Shown here: positions 54,719 through 63,404 of the stretch, one piece after another
Layout: every line of letters starts with the position of its first letter
Numbering within the stretch: the stretch's first letter is position 1
Origin: CBDFKF01 sp965248765
Lineage (GTDB): Bacteria > Pseudomonadota > Alphaproteobacteria > VGEJ01
Direction of reading: 5' to 3'
Assembly (NCBI GenBank): GCA_965248765.1
Contig: CBDFKF010000001.1
Span: 143,591-207,590 of the forward strand
DNA: 64,000 nucleotides
Made by a program: the position numbers and the translations under genes
Notes under the pieces: model-generated
Told to the model about the DNA's origin: nothing
The model's database searches: none
The model's input: only the letters and a program-made list of their open reading frames with translations

Positions 54719-55569
54719 TTGGCGCTGAGGAAGGGGTAGATGCGGGTGAAATCGGCGTCCGGCTCGGCGGCGAGAAAGCGCCCCCAGATCTCGGCGATAC
54801 AGCCACCGACCTCCGCGCTCGTCCCGGCGTTGCGCACCCCTTCGAGATAAAGCCCGAGGTCCTTGCTCATGAGCGTGGCGGCAAAGCCTGCATCGTAGCG
54901 GCCCGGCAGGATGCGATTCGGGAACTTGTCGGCGGTCGCCGTGTTGCGCCCGGTCGAGGCATTGAGCACCTCGAGCATCAGCGCGGGCTCCAGACCCTGG
55001 CTGATCCCGAAGGCGATGGCCTCGCTTGTCGCCGCCATCGCCGTGCCGGAGAGGAAGTTGTTGAGGAGCTTCATCGCCTGGCCCTGGCCGGCTTCACGGC
55101 CGACGTGAAACGGGCGCCCGATCGCCCCCAGCAGCGGCGCCAGCCTGTCGAACAGGTCGGGCTCGGCCGCGACCATGACGGCGACGGTGCCGGCCGCGGC
55201 ACCGGCGGTGCCGCCCGATACCGGCGCATCGGCAAACTCGACACCGGCGCGGTGCAGCCGAGCGTGGGCTTCGGCCGCCGCCGCCATGCCGGTGGTCGAG
55301 AGGTCGATGACGGTGCGGGCGGCACGGGGCGTGGTGGCAGTCAGCGTATCAGTGACATCGAGGACCTCGGGGCCACCCGGAAGACTGAGACAGATGATCT
55401 CAGCGGCGGCCGCCACCTCGGCGACCGAGTTGCCGGTGCGCGCGGCGGCCGGTGCCCGCTCGTCGCTGCCAGCGGCATCGAACACGATCAGATCGTGGCC
55501 GGCCCTAGCCAGGTTGTTGGCCATCGGCCGGCCCATGTTGCCGAGGCCGATGAAGCCTACTGCGCTCAC
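54715..55569 (-). CDS. NAD(P)-dependent beta-hydroxyacid dehydrogenase (HIBADH-like)
   Basis: A 284-residue oxidoreductase of the 3-hydroxyisobutyrate dehydrogenase family. It starts MSAVGFIGLGNMGRPMANNL with the GLGNMG motif. The substrate loop is DAPVSGGTAGAAAGTVAVMV and the catalytic Lys lies in GQGQAMKLLNNFLSG. It overlaps the cupin gene by four bases and is three bases after the CMD gene, so these three are one transcript. It may reduce or oxidise a C3-C4 hydroxy acid such as 3-hydroxypropionate or tartronate semialdehyde. Confidence 0.88.
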   Translation of the reverse strand: MSAVGFIGLGNMGRPMANNLARAGHDLIVFDAAGSDERAPAAARTGNSVAEVAAAAEIICLSLPGGPEVLDVTDTLTATTPRAARTVIDLSTTGMAAAAEAHARLHRAGVEFADAPVSGGTAGAAAGTVAVMVAAEPDLFDRLAPLLGAIGRPFHVGREAGQGQAMKLLNNFLSGTAMAATSEAIAFGISQGLEPALMLEVLNASTGRNTATADKFPNRILPGRYDAGFAATLMSKDLGLYLEGVRNAGTSAEVGGCIAEIWGRFLAAEPDADFTRIYPFLSAK

Positions 55570-55572
55570 CGC

Positions 55573-55965
55573 TCAGGCCTCCTCGGTCTCGGCCTCCATG
55601 CGCTCGATCGCCCGGGCGGCAGCACGGAAGCTCTCAACGCCGGCCGGGACGCCGCAATAGACGGCGATTTGCAGGAGAACCTGCTTCAGCTCCTCGAGGC
55701 TCATACCGTTGCGCACCGCGCCGCGAAAGTGGGTCTCGAACTCCGGCGTGCGGCCAAGCGCCGCGGTCATGCCAAGGACGAGGATGCTGCGTTCGCGCCG
55801 ACTCAAGACACCCCGGCCCCAGATGTTGCCCCAGCAGTACTCGTTGACCATTTCCTGGAACTCGGCGCCGAAGTCGCCGGCCGCGGCGGTGGCCTTCTCG
55901 ACGTAGGTAGCGCCCACCACCTCCTTGCGAATATCGAGTCCGAGATCGTGCCGTTCGCGGTCCAT
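55573..55965 (-). CDS. Carboxymuconolactone decarboxylase (CMD)-like protein
   Basis: A 130-residue CMD family protein beginning MDRERHDLGLDIRKEVVGAT. It contains EYCWGNIWGRGVLSRRERSI, LVLGMTAALGRTPEFETHFR and GAVRNGMSLEELKQVLLQIA, which is the canonical pattern; length is as expected for the gamma-carboxymuconolactone decarboxylase class. No Cys-x-x-Cys redox pair. It is in an operon with the HIBADH-like and cupin genes, 42 bases after the D-amino-acid dehydrogenase stop. A paralogue is at 3966-4403. Confidence 0.87.
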   Translation of the reverse strand: MDRERHDLGLDIRKEVVGATYVEKATAAAGDFGAEFQEMVNEYCWGNIWGRGVLSRRERSILVLGMTAALGRTPEFETHFRGAVRNGMSLEELKQVLLQIAVYCGVPAGVESFRAAARAIERMEAETEEA

Positions 55966-56007
55966 GGCTCCTCCTTAGGGGTTGAGGCGGCGCGCCAGGC
56001 GGCGCGT

Positions 56008-57270
56008 TTAGTGCAGACGGTCGAGCGTTAGGCCGGTGAGATCGATCTCGGCCTCGCGCCCATCGACGATGTCGGCCACCACCCGGCCCGAACCGCAAGA
56101 GAGCGTCCAGCCTTGGTGGCAGTGGCCGGCATTGATGAAAAGATTGCGGATCGGCGTATGACCGAGCATCGGCGTGCCGCTCGGCGTCACCGGCCGCAGG
56201 CCCGCCCAGAAGCGCGCCGTCTTGGGGTCGTAACAGTTGGCAAAGCCGGGGAACACCGAGATGACGTTGTCGATGATCGCCTGACAGCGCACCCGGTCAG
56301 GTGTCATGTCGTAGGACGCGACCTCGGCCGAACCGGCCGCGCGTACGCGATCGCCAAGCGGGACCAGGCCGAACAGGCGGCCTTCGTCGATCATCGGCAT
56401 GCGCAACGGATCGTTCCAGCCGGCGACCGGCATGGTGATCGAGACCCCTTTGACCGGATAGATCGGCACGCGGATACCCAAGGGCCGCAGGACGAGCGGG
56501 GAGTAGCTCCCCATGGCCAAGACGTACCGCTCGGCGCTCAGCAGTCCGCGACTGGTCTGGACGCCGGCGATCTCGCCGCCGCTGGTCTCGAGGCGCTCGA
56601 TGTTCGTATCCGTGTGAAAGCGCACGCCCTGGCGTACACAGTAGTCCGCAACGCCCTTGGTAAACATGTAGGAATCGCCGAGCTCATCGCCTGGAAAGTG
56701 GATGCCACCGGCAAGCGTATCGGCAGTCGAGCGCAGCGCCGGCTCGCGCTCAACACAGCCGGCGCGGTCGAGCACCTCGAACGACATGCCGTATTCGCGC
56801 ATCGAATCGCTCAGCCGCGCTGCGGCGTCGAGCGATTCGGCGCTGGTGTAGATCTTCAGGCAGCCCTCGGTGTTGAGGTCGTAATCGTGGCCGACCTCGG
56901 CGCGCACCTCGGCAAAGGATTGCTGGCTGAGGAGGGCGAGCCGGAGGTTGGCGAGCGTGTTGGCGCGGAAACGTTCGGCGGTGCAGTTCCTGAGGAAATC
57001 GAGCCCCCAGCGCCACATCCGCGGGATGGCGCCGTAGCGCACGAGCACCGGCGCATCCTCCTTGCCCAGCCACCGAAGAATATTGCCCGGCATGCCCGGT
57101 TGCGACCACGGCATGACCTCGCTGGCGTGGACGATGCCGCCGTTGGCAAAGCTCGCCTCCTGGGCGACATCGCCGTGGCGCTCAACCACCTCGACCTCAT
57201 GTCCGCGCTTGGCCAGGTAATAGGCGGTCATGGTCCCGATGACGCCGGCTCCCAGCACCATCACCTTCAT
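56008..57270 (-). CDS. dadA: D-amino acid dehydrogenase
   Basis: A 420-residue FAD-dependent enzyme that oxidises D-amino acids to keto acids, passing electrons to quinone. The FAD-binding motif is VMVLGAGVIGTMTAYYLAKR (residues 3-22). Family blocks include EASFANGGIVHASEVMPWSQ, FPGDELGDSYMFTKGVADYC and GLRPVTPSGTPMLGHTPIRN, followed by INAGHCHQGWTLSCGSG. It starts four bases before the stop of gluQ. The sequential genes suggest catabolism of a D-amino acid-related compound. Confidence 0.9.
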   Translation of the reverse strand: MKVMVLGAGVIGTMTAYYLAKRGHEVEVVERHGDVAQEASFANGGIVHASEVMPWSQPGMPGNILRWLGKEDAPVLVRYGAIPRMWRWGLDFLRNCTAERFRANTLANLRLALLSQQSFAEVRAEVGHDYDLNTEGCLKIYTSAESLDAAARLSDSMREYGMSFEVLDRAGCVEREPALRSTADTLAGGIHFPGDELGDSYMFTKGVADYCVRQGVRFHTDTNIERLETSGGEIAGVQTSRGLLSAERYVLAMGSYSPLVLRPLGIRVPIYPVKGVSITMPVAGWNDPLRMPMIDEGRLFGLVPLGDRVRAAGSAEVASYDMTPDRVRCQAIIDNVISVFPGFANCYDPKTARFWAGLRPVTPSGTPMLGHTPIRNLFINAGHCHQGWTLSCGSGRVVADIVDGREAEIDLTGLTLDRLH

Positions 57271-58172
57271 GGGCGTTGCTCCACGGCTGCTTCCATGGTG
57301 GGCGCATTGTCGCCGAATGCACCCGTGAGTGCCATGGTGCGCACCTCGCCGGGCTCGCGGCCGGCGGCGCGCAAAGCGCGGATCGTCACCGCTGAATCGC
57401 GCTTGGCGAAGCGCTTGCCCGTCGGGTCGGTGAGCAGGCGGTGGTGACGGTAGCCGGGACTCGGCAGGTCGAGCACCGCCTGCAACAGACGGTGGATATC
57501 GGTTGCCGGCTCCAGGTCAAGCCCGCGGGTAACCAGGGTGATGCCCTGAAGGGCATCGTCAACGGTGACGCTGAGGTGATAGCTCGTCGGCACCTCTTTG
57601 CCGGCGAGGACGATATCGCCGTGTTGGCCGGGCGCCGCCGGCCGTCGCGCCCCGGTGGTATCGTCGAACCAGGTCATGATGCCGGCGCGGGCCTCCGCGG
57701 CCGCCATGTCCAGGCGCAGCGCGAACGGCTCGCCCGTCCGCCGCCGGGAGTCACGCTCGGGCGCAGCGAGGCGACGGCAGGTGCCGGGATAGCGCGGCCC
57801 GTCGGTGCCGTGCGGCGCGATACCGGCGCGAGCGATCTCCTCGCGGATCTGGCGACGCGTGCAGAAGCAGGGGTACACGAGCTCCCTGTCCTCGAGCCGG
57901 GCGAGCGCGGCGGCGTAGTCAGCCATGTGCTCGGACTGGCGGCGCACCGGCGCTTCCCAGGAGAGCCCGAGCCAAGCCAAGTCCGCGAAGATCGCGGCCT
58001 CGAACGCCGGCCGGCTGCGACTTGTGTCGATGTCCTCGATGCGCAGGAGAAAGCGACCGCCGTTCGCCGCCTCGGCAGCAAAGAGAGCCGCGTAGGCATG
58101 TCCGAGGTGGAGATAACCGTTGGGGCTGGGGGCAAAGCGGGTGACGGCGGCTGACCCTGCCGGCGATCCCAT
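57267..58172 (-). CDS. gluQ: Glutamyl-queuosine tRNA(Asp) synthetase
   Basis: A 301-residue truncated glutamyl-tRNA synthetase that glutamylates queuosine at position 34 of tRNA-Asp. It has the HIGH-like signature RFAPSPNGYLHLGHAYAAL (about 11-29), zinc-binding residues in YPCFCTRRQI and the KMSKS-like GKRFAKRDSA. The C-terminal anticodon-binding domain of GltX is absent, which is the family definition. It overlaps dadA by four bases and follows the acidic protein gene by 12 bases. Confidence 0.92.
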   Translation of the reverse strand: MGSPAGSAAVTRFAPSPNGYLHLGHAYAALFAAEAANGGRFLLRIEDIDTSRSRPAFEAAIFADLAWLGLSWEAPVRRQSEHMADYAAALARLEDRELVYPCFCTRRQIREEIARAGIAPHGTDGPRYPGTCRRLAAPERDSRRRTGEPFALRLDMAAAEARAGIMTWFDDTTGARRPAAPGQHGDIVLAGKEVPTSYHLSVTVDDALQGITLVTRGLDLEPATDIHRLLQAVLDLPSPGYRHHRLLTDPTGKRFAKRDSAVTIRALRAAGREPGEVRTMALTGAFGDNAPTMEAAVEQRP

Positions 58173-58184
58173 CGAGCGCGGTCC

Positions 58185-58673
58185 TCAGCGCTTCGACAGG
58201 CGCTTGCTCATCGCCCGCAAATAGCGGAGGTCGCCGTCGTCGAACTCGCCCTCGGCGATGTCCTTCTTGTAGCCCTCGAGCTCCTCACGGGTCGCCTCGC
58301 CAAGGCCCGAACGCGCGAGCAGCTTGTCGATCAGCGAGCGCGCCTCGGCATGGTCACCCTCGGCTGGCGGCGCCGCGCCTTCGTCGTTCCCGTCGACCTC
58401 ATCGTCGATGTCGGGCTCGTCCTCGTCATCCTCGTCGCTCGTGTCGTCGTCGTAGGCGTCGTCCTCGTCGTCCTCATCGTCGACGTCGGGCTCGTCCTCG
58501 TCATCGACTTCCTCGTCCGCGCCTTCCGGGACGAGGAGCGCGTCCCAGTTTGCGCCGGCACCGCTGAGGCGCTGGTGGATGGTGCGGGCGGCTTCGAGCA
58601 CCTCTTCATCGCCCGGGCTGCCGAGCCGGTCGAGTAGGCTAATGAGCTCGTCGCGATTCAACTCGTCGGTCAT
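58185..58673 (-). CDS. Highly acidic hypothetical protein
   Basis: A 162-residue protein with a helical N-terminus (LNRDELISLLDRLGSPGDEE), a long Asp/Glu-rich tract at about 52-105 and a structured C-terminus (SLIDKLLARSGLGEATREEL, LRYLRAMSKRLSKR). The DNA of the tract is a low-complexity TCGTCCTCG repeat. No enzyme motif is visible. It is the first gene of the minus-strand unit with gluQ and dadA, which suggests a role in RNA or cation binding or in protein stability; this is speculative. Confidence 0.65.
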   Translation of the reverse strand: MTDELNRDELISLLDRLGSPGDEEVLEAARTIHQRLSGAGANWDALLVPEGADEEVDDEDEPDVDDEDDEDDAYDDDTSDEDDEDEPDIDDEVDGNDEGAAPPAEGDHAEARSLIDKLLARSGLGEATREELEGYKKDIAEGEFDDGDLRYLRAMSKRLSKR

Positions 58674-58902
58674 GGCGGTCCCCCGATGATGCGCGCGATC
58701 ATAGCAAACAAGGCGAACGGCGCGCCGCTCTCTGTCGCCTCACGGCCGGTCCGCCTGTACAGGGCGATCGATCTCCTGGCAATATACGCCGCCCGCGGTC
58801 GGGAGGCTCCGGGCGAACATATTGACGATGGGCTTCGACGATTCGCCCTGCTGGATGCGGGCGAGGGAACGCAAGCCGCACCCGCCCGGAAGGAGTAACA
58901 GC
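58674..58902. promoter_or_regulatory. Divergent promoter region between acidic protein gene and HyuA gene
   Basis: A 229-base region bounded by divergent starts at 58673 (-) and 58903 (+). It contains the plus-strand GGAAGGAGTAACAGC site that decides the GTG start of HyuA. No operator was identified. Confidence 0.4.
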
Positions 58903-60975
58903 GTGCGATTCGCGGTGGATACCGGCGGTACGTTCACTGACCTCATCGTCGAGGACGATGATGGCCGCATCCGCATGTACAAGACGCAGACGACTCCGGA
59001 TGATCCCATCGTCGGTGTCATCGACAGCCTGGATGTGGCAGCCAAGGACCGCGGGATCGGCCGCGAGGCGCTGTTGGCCGAGGGCGACCTCTTCATCCAC
59101 GGCACGACGCGCGCGATCAACGCGATCATCACCCAGACCACGGCCAAGACCGCGTTCCTGACGACTGAGGGGCATCCCGACATCCTGGTCTTCCGCGAGG
59201 GCGGCCGGATCGAACCCTTCAACTTCACGGTGCCCTACCCCGAGCCCTACGTTCCGCGCTCGTTGACCTACGAGGTGCCGGAGCGGGTCATGGCCGACGG
59301 CTCGATCCGTGACCCGTTGAACGAGGCGGCGGTGGTCGAGATCGTCGGGCAGCTCAAGGGGAAGAAGATCGAGGCGGTCGGCGTCTGCTTCCTGTGGTCG
59401 GTGGTCAATCCCGACCACGAGCTGCAGGTCGGCGAGCTGTTGGCCCAGCACTTGCCGGGTGTCCCCTACACGCTCTCGCATCAGCTCAACCCCTCTATCC
59501 GCGAATACCGGCGGGCCTCGTCAACCTGTATAGACGCCTCGCTCAAGCCGTTGATGGGCGCCTACATGACGGATCTCACCGATCGCCTGCGCGCGGCCGG
59601 TTTCGCAGGGCGGGTGCTGGCGGTGACCTCCCAGGGTGGGGTGATGGATGCCATCGACATCGCCCGCACCCCCATCCACTCGATCAACTCGGGACCGGCC
59701 ATGGCGCCGGTTGCCGGGCGCTACTTCGCCGATACCGATACCGGGATGGACACCGCCATCGTCGCCGATACCGGGGGCACGACCTACGATGTGAGCCTGG
59801 TGCGGCGGGGCCGCATCCCGTGGACTCGCGAGACTTGGATCGGCCAGCCGTATCGCGGCCATATGACCGGCTTTCCCTCGGTCGACGTCAAGAGCATCGG
59901 CGCCGGCGGCGGCTCGATCGCCTGGGTCGATGGCGGCGGCATGCTGCACGTCGGGCCGCAAAGCGCCGGCGCCGTGCCCGGACCGGTGTGCTACGGCACC
60001 GGTGGTACGGAGCCGACCGTCACCGATGCCTCGCTCGTCCTCGGGTACCTCGATCCCAACTACTTCCTCGGCGGCGCGATGGCGGTCGATCCTGACGCGG
60101 CGGCGGCGGCGATCAGCGAGAAGGTGGCGAGCCCGCTCGACATCAGCCTCGAGGATGGCGCGGCGGCGATCATCGATCTCGCCACCGAGAACATGGTGCA
60201 CGCGATCGAAGACATCACGGTCAACCAGGGGATCGACCCGGCGTCCGCGTGCCTGATCGGCGGCGGCGGTGCTGCGGGCCTTAACTCTGTGTTGATCGCG
60301 CGGCGGCTCGGCTGCAAACGTGTGGTTATTCCCGAGGTCGGGGCGGCCCTCAGCGCCGCCGGAGCGCTGATGTCGGAGCTTTCCGCACAGTACCTCGCGA
60401 CCTTCTTCACGGTCAGCGATCGTTTCGAACGCGAGGCCGTCAACGAGGTGCTCGGCGGCCTCGAGCAGCGCTGCCAAGGGTTCATCGACGGCCCCGGCAG
60501 CGGATCGATCGAGAGTCACATCGAGTTCACGGCTGAGGCGCGCTATCCGCACCAGGTGTGGGAGATCGCGATCCAGTTGCCCAAGGCGCGGTTCGACACC
60601 GATGATGACGTCAGGGCGCTGGTCGAGAACTTTCACCGCACCCACGAGGATGTGTTCGCCATCTCCGATCCAAGCTCCGAGATCGAGGTCGTCGGCTGGA
60701 GCGCGACCGTCCGCTGTCGCATCCGCGAGCCCGCGGCCGGCAACATCGTCCACCGCGCCGAACGGCACGAGCTGCCGCCCCAACGCCGGGCCTACTTCCC
60801 CGGCACCGGCTATGCCGAGGCCCAGGTGCGCCACTTTGAGGCGCTCAAGGTCGGCGAGGCGCTCCCAGGTCCCGCGATCGTCGAGTCGTCCTTCACCACG
60901 GTGGTCATCTACCCGGGCGCCACGGCGACGGCGATGCCTTCGGGCAGCCTCAGCCTGCAACCGACCGCGGGCTGA
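58903..60975 (+). CDS. Hydantoinase/oxoprolinase family protein, HyuA type
   Basis: A 690-residue ATP-dependent HyuA-family protein starting VRFAVDTGGTFTDLIVEDDD at a GTG with GGAAGGAG 11 bases upstream. The ATPase (hexokinase-like) signature is DTGGTFTDL, then FIHGTTRAINAIITQ, GGTTYDVSLVRRGRIPW and SIGAGGGSIAW. The C-terminal lid ends near EIVGWSATVRCRI-like EVVGWSATVRCRIREPA. Family members are ATP-dependent N-methylhydantoinases, acetone or acetophenone carboxylases, usually with a HyuB partner; none is adjacent here. It is the first gene of a four-gene series. Confidence 0.88.
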   Translation: MRFAVDTGGTFTDLIVEDDDGRIRMYKTQTTPDDPIVGVIDSLDVAAKDRGIGREALLAEGDLFIHGTTRAINAIITQTTAKTAFLTTEGHPDILVFREGGRIEPFNFTVPYPEPYVPRSLTYEVPERVMADGSIRDPLNEAAVVEIVGQLKGKKIEAVGVCFLWSVVNPDHELQVGELLAQHLPGVPYTLSHQLNPSIREYRRASSTCIDASLKPLMGAYMTDLTDRLRAAGFAGRVLAVTSQGGVMDAIDIARTPIHSINSGPAMAPVAGRYFADTDTGMDTAIVADTGGTTYDVSLVRRGRIPWTRETWIGQPYRGHMTGFPSVDVKSIGAGGGSIAWVDGGGMLHVGPQSAGAVPGPVCYGTGGTEPTVTDASLVLGYLDPNYFLGGAMAVDPDAAAAAISEKVASPLDISLEDGAAAIIDLATENMVHAIEDITVNQGIDPASACLIGGGGAAGLNSVLIARRLGCKRVVIPEVGAALSAAGALMSELSAQYLATFFTVSDRFEREAVNEVLGGLEQRCQGFIDGPGSGSIESHIEFTAEARYPHQVWEIAIQLPKARFDTDDDVRALVENFHRTHEDVFAISDPSSEIEVVGWSATVRCRIREPAAGNIVHRAERHELPPQRRAYFPGTGYAEAQVRHFEALKVGEALPGPAIVESSFTTVVIYPGATATAMPSGSLSLQPTAG

Positions 60976-60995
60976 GGCTGGAAGAAGCGAGCGCG

Positions 60996-61787
60996 ATGGA
61001 CATCACACTCAACGGCAAGCGCGCGATCATCACTGCCGGTGGCGCCGGCATCGGCCGGGTGATCGCCGAGACCTTCGCCGATCATGGTGCCAAGGTGTAC
61101 GTCTGCGATATCGACGGAGCGGCGCTCGACGATGTACGGAGCAAACGACCGGACATCGGGGCGACCAAGGCCGATGTCTCCGATGCCACGCAGGTGGACC
61201 GGCTGTTCGACGAAGCGCTCGAAAGCCTGGGCGGGCTCGACATCCTCATCAACAACGCTGGCATCGCCGGTCCGACCAAGCGCTTCGCGGACATCACGCC
61301 CGCGGAGTGGGACGAGACGATCGCCGTCAACGTCAACGGCCAGTTCTACTGCGCCCGCCGCGCGGTGGCGCCGCTGGTGGCGGCAGGCGGCGGGGCCATC
61401 GTGAACCTGTCATCGGTCTCGGGGCGGGTACCGATGCCGCTGCGGGCGCCCTATACCACTTCGAAGCACGCGGTCTGCGGTTTCACCATGGAGGCAGCCT
61501 ACGAGCTCGGGCCCGACAACATCAGCGTCAACGCCATCCTACCGGGCATGGTGGACGGGCCGCGCCTGCAAAACGTGCTCGAAAAGCAAGCGGCGGCAGC
61601 CGGCATTACCTATGACGAGCTGTTGCCGCGGGCCCTCAGCCAAGTGTCGATGCGCACCATGGTCACCCAGCAGGAGATCGCCGACATGGCGCTTTACCTG
61701 TGCTCCGGACCGGGCCGCCACATCTCTGGCCAATCGATCAGCGTCTGCGGCAACTTCGAGTGGTGGCGGCGCCCCGGCGACGGCTAA
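60996..61787 (+). CDS. SDR family NAD(P)-dependent oxidoreductase
   Basis: A 263-residue short-chain dehydrogenase starting MDITLNGKRAIITAGGAGIG with the TAGGAGIG nucleotide motif (about 13-20). The NNAG motif is in LINNAGIAGPTK, the active-site Tyr-x-x-x-Lys in PYTTSKHAVCG, and the C-terminal end is GQSISVCGNFEWW. It has a 20-base gap from HyuA, 15 to the RraA-like gene, so all are co-transcribed. Substrate unknown. Confidence 0.88.
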   Translation: MDITLNGKRAIITAGGAGIGRVIAETFADHGAKVYVCDIDGAALDDVRSKRPDIGATKADVSDATQVDRLFDEALESLGGLDILINNAGIAGPTKRFADITPAEWDETIAVNVNGQFYCARRAVAPLVAAGGGAIVNLSSVSGRVPMPLRAPYTTSKHAVCGFTMEAAYELGPDNISVNAILPGMVDGPRLQNVLEKQAAAAGITYDELLPRALSQVSMRTMVTQQEIADMALYLCSGPGRHISGQSISVCGNFEWWRRPGDG

Positions 61788-61802
61788 GGCGGAAGAACGG
61801 TC

Positions 61803-62459
61803 ATGGCCGTCGATACGGATCTCGCCGATCGCCTGGAACGCTGCTACACCGGCGCGGTGCATGACGTCATGCGGGCAGCGGGCCTCGCCGACTTCGTCCT
61901 GCCGCCTGAGATTCGGCCGCTGATCCCGGAAGCGACGCTGGCGGGGCCGGTGTGGACGGTCAACGGCTCGATCGAGCCGGGTCGCGATCCGCACCAGACG
62001 CTGCTGGGCTGGACCGGCCTCCTCTCCAAGGCACCGAGCGATCACGTCATCGTGTGCCAGCCCAATGATTCAACGATCGCCCACATGGGCGAGCTCTCGG
62101 GGGAGACGCTGCAGTATAGGGGTGTGCGCGGCTACGTCGTCGATGGCGGCTGCCGCGATGCCAAGTTCCTGATCAGCACGGGCTTCCCGGTGTTCTGCCG
62201 GTACTTCACGCCGCGCGACATCGTCGGGGTGTGGCTGCCTGAGACGTTCGGCGAGCCGATCCGCATCGGCGCGACCGAGATCCACACGGGGGATTACCTG
62301 ATCGCCGACCGCGACGGTGTCATCGTCATGCCGGAGGCACAGGCCGGCGAGCTGGTGACCAAGACCGAGGAGGCGATGGCCGCCGAGAATCTGGTGCGCA
62401 AGGCGATCCTCGAGGGCCTCGATCCGCAAGAGGCCTACCTCAAGCACGGGAAGTTCTGA
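61803..62459 (+). CDS. RraA family / HMG-CHA aldolase-like protein
   Basis: A 218-residue RraA-fold protein. Blocks are HDVMRAAGLADFVLPPEIRP, LSGETLQYRGVRGYVVDGGC with the Arg-Asp pair in GGCRDAK, and GDYLIADRDGVIVMPEAQAG. It has a different sequence from the homologue at 43373-44035 and lacks the WGG loop of that protein. The aldolase or a related lyase activity is inferred from the neighbouring oxidoreductases. The start follows AAGAACGG; the next gene begins one base after its stop. Confidence 0.85.
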   Translation: MAVDTDLADRLERCYTGAVHDVMRAAGLADFVLPPEIRPLIPEATLAGPVWTVNGSIEPGRDPHQTLLGWTGLLSKAPSDHVIVCQPNDSTIAHMGELSGETLQYRGVRGYVVDGGCRDAKFLISTGFPVFCRYFTPRDIVGVWLPETFGEPIRIGATEIHTGDYLIADRDGVIVMPEAQAGELVTKTEEAMAAENLVRKAILEGLDPQEAYLKHGKF

Positions 62460-62460
62460 C

Positions 62461-63281
62461 ATGGCGACCACCACCCGCACCGTCCCCACGAGCTGTTGTG
62501 CCATCGCCATCGCCGAGAGCGAGGGCACCGGTCCGGCGGTTTACTGATCCATGGCAACTCCTCGTGCAAGGAGGTGTTCCGCAACCAGCTCGAGGGCGAG
62601 CTCGGTCGACGGTACCGGATGATCGCGCTGGACCTGCCCGGCCATGGCGCCTCGGAGGATGCGCCTGAGCCCGAGCACACCTACACCATGCCGGGCTACG
62701 CCGAGGTCGCTGTCGAGGTACTGAAGGCGTGCGAGGTTGATAGCGCTGCGGTGCTCGGCTGGTCGCTCGGCGGCCATATCGGGCTCGAGGTCATCAGCCG
62801 CTTTCCCGGCCTCAAAGGACTGATGATCACCGGCACGCCGCCGGTCGGCCCCGACGATCTGGGAGAAGGGTTTTTGCCCAATCCGCACATGCACCTCGCC
62901 GGCCAGGAGGTGTTCAGCGATGCCGAGGCGGACAGCTTCGCCCACAATACGTGCGGCATGAACGCACCGTTCGAGCCTTTCCTGCTGGACGCAGTGAGGC
63001 GATGCGACGGGCGGGCGCGGCGCATCATGTTCTCATCTTTCGGCGGCGGTGTTGGCGACAATCAGCGGACGATCGTCGAGACCTCGACCGTGCCGCTCGC
63101 CAACGTGAGTGGCGGCGCCGAGCCCTACGTCAACAACGCCTACCTCGAGACGATCGCCTACGCCAACCTGTGGGAAGGCAAAGTCCATCTGCTCGACGGC
63201 CTCGGCCACGCGCCGTTCTGGGAGGCGCCTGGGCAGTTCGATCCGATCTTGGCGCGATTCCTCGGCGACGTGCTGGACTGA
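62461..63281 (+). CDS. Alpha/beta hydrolase, one-base frameshift near N-terminus
   Basis: An alpha/beta hydrolase of about 273 codons whose frame breaks at codon 27. The start MATTTRTVPTSCCAIAIAES at 62461 directly follows the RraA-like stop. Restoring one T in the TTT run (62540-62542) continues GPAVLLIHGNSSCKEVFRNQ; otherwise the first frame stops at 62547. The rest is intact: DLPGHGASEDAP, the nucleophile elbow GWSLGGHIGLEV, and HLLDGLGHAPFWEAPGQFDP with the catalytic His. It resembles small-ester hydrolases that open lactones or cleave C-C bonds in catabolic operons. It ends the four-gene series. Confidence 0.8.
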
Positions 63282-63292
63282 ACGCGACAACG

Positions 63293-63404
63293 TTCATGCT
63301 TCGAGACGGCGCTTCGCGCCTCCTCTGCATGAAGTAAGCTATTGAACTTTAAGGAATTATCATCCTGAGGAGCGGTCCGAAGGGCTGCGTCTCGAAGGAC
63401 CGCT
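63293..63404. repeat. Palindromic intergenic repeats with two hairpins, possible bidirectional terminator
   Basis: Hairpin 1 (63293-63333) has stem TTCATGC/GCATGAA with an inner GGCGC/GCGCC. Hairpin 2 (63371-63404) has stem AGCGGTCC/GGACCGCT and carries the CATCCTGAGGAGC...TCTCGAAGGA pattern also present near 19264-19304. They lie between two convergent genes and could terminate both. Confidence 0.6.

Noticed and set aside
59521..60960. Minus-strand open frame of 479 codons opposite HyuA
   Set aside because: Antisense to a well-conserved HyuA gene; biased His/Arg/Asp composition.
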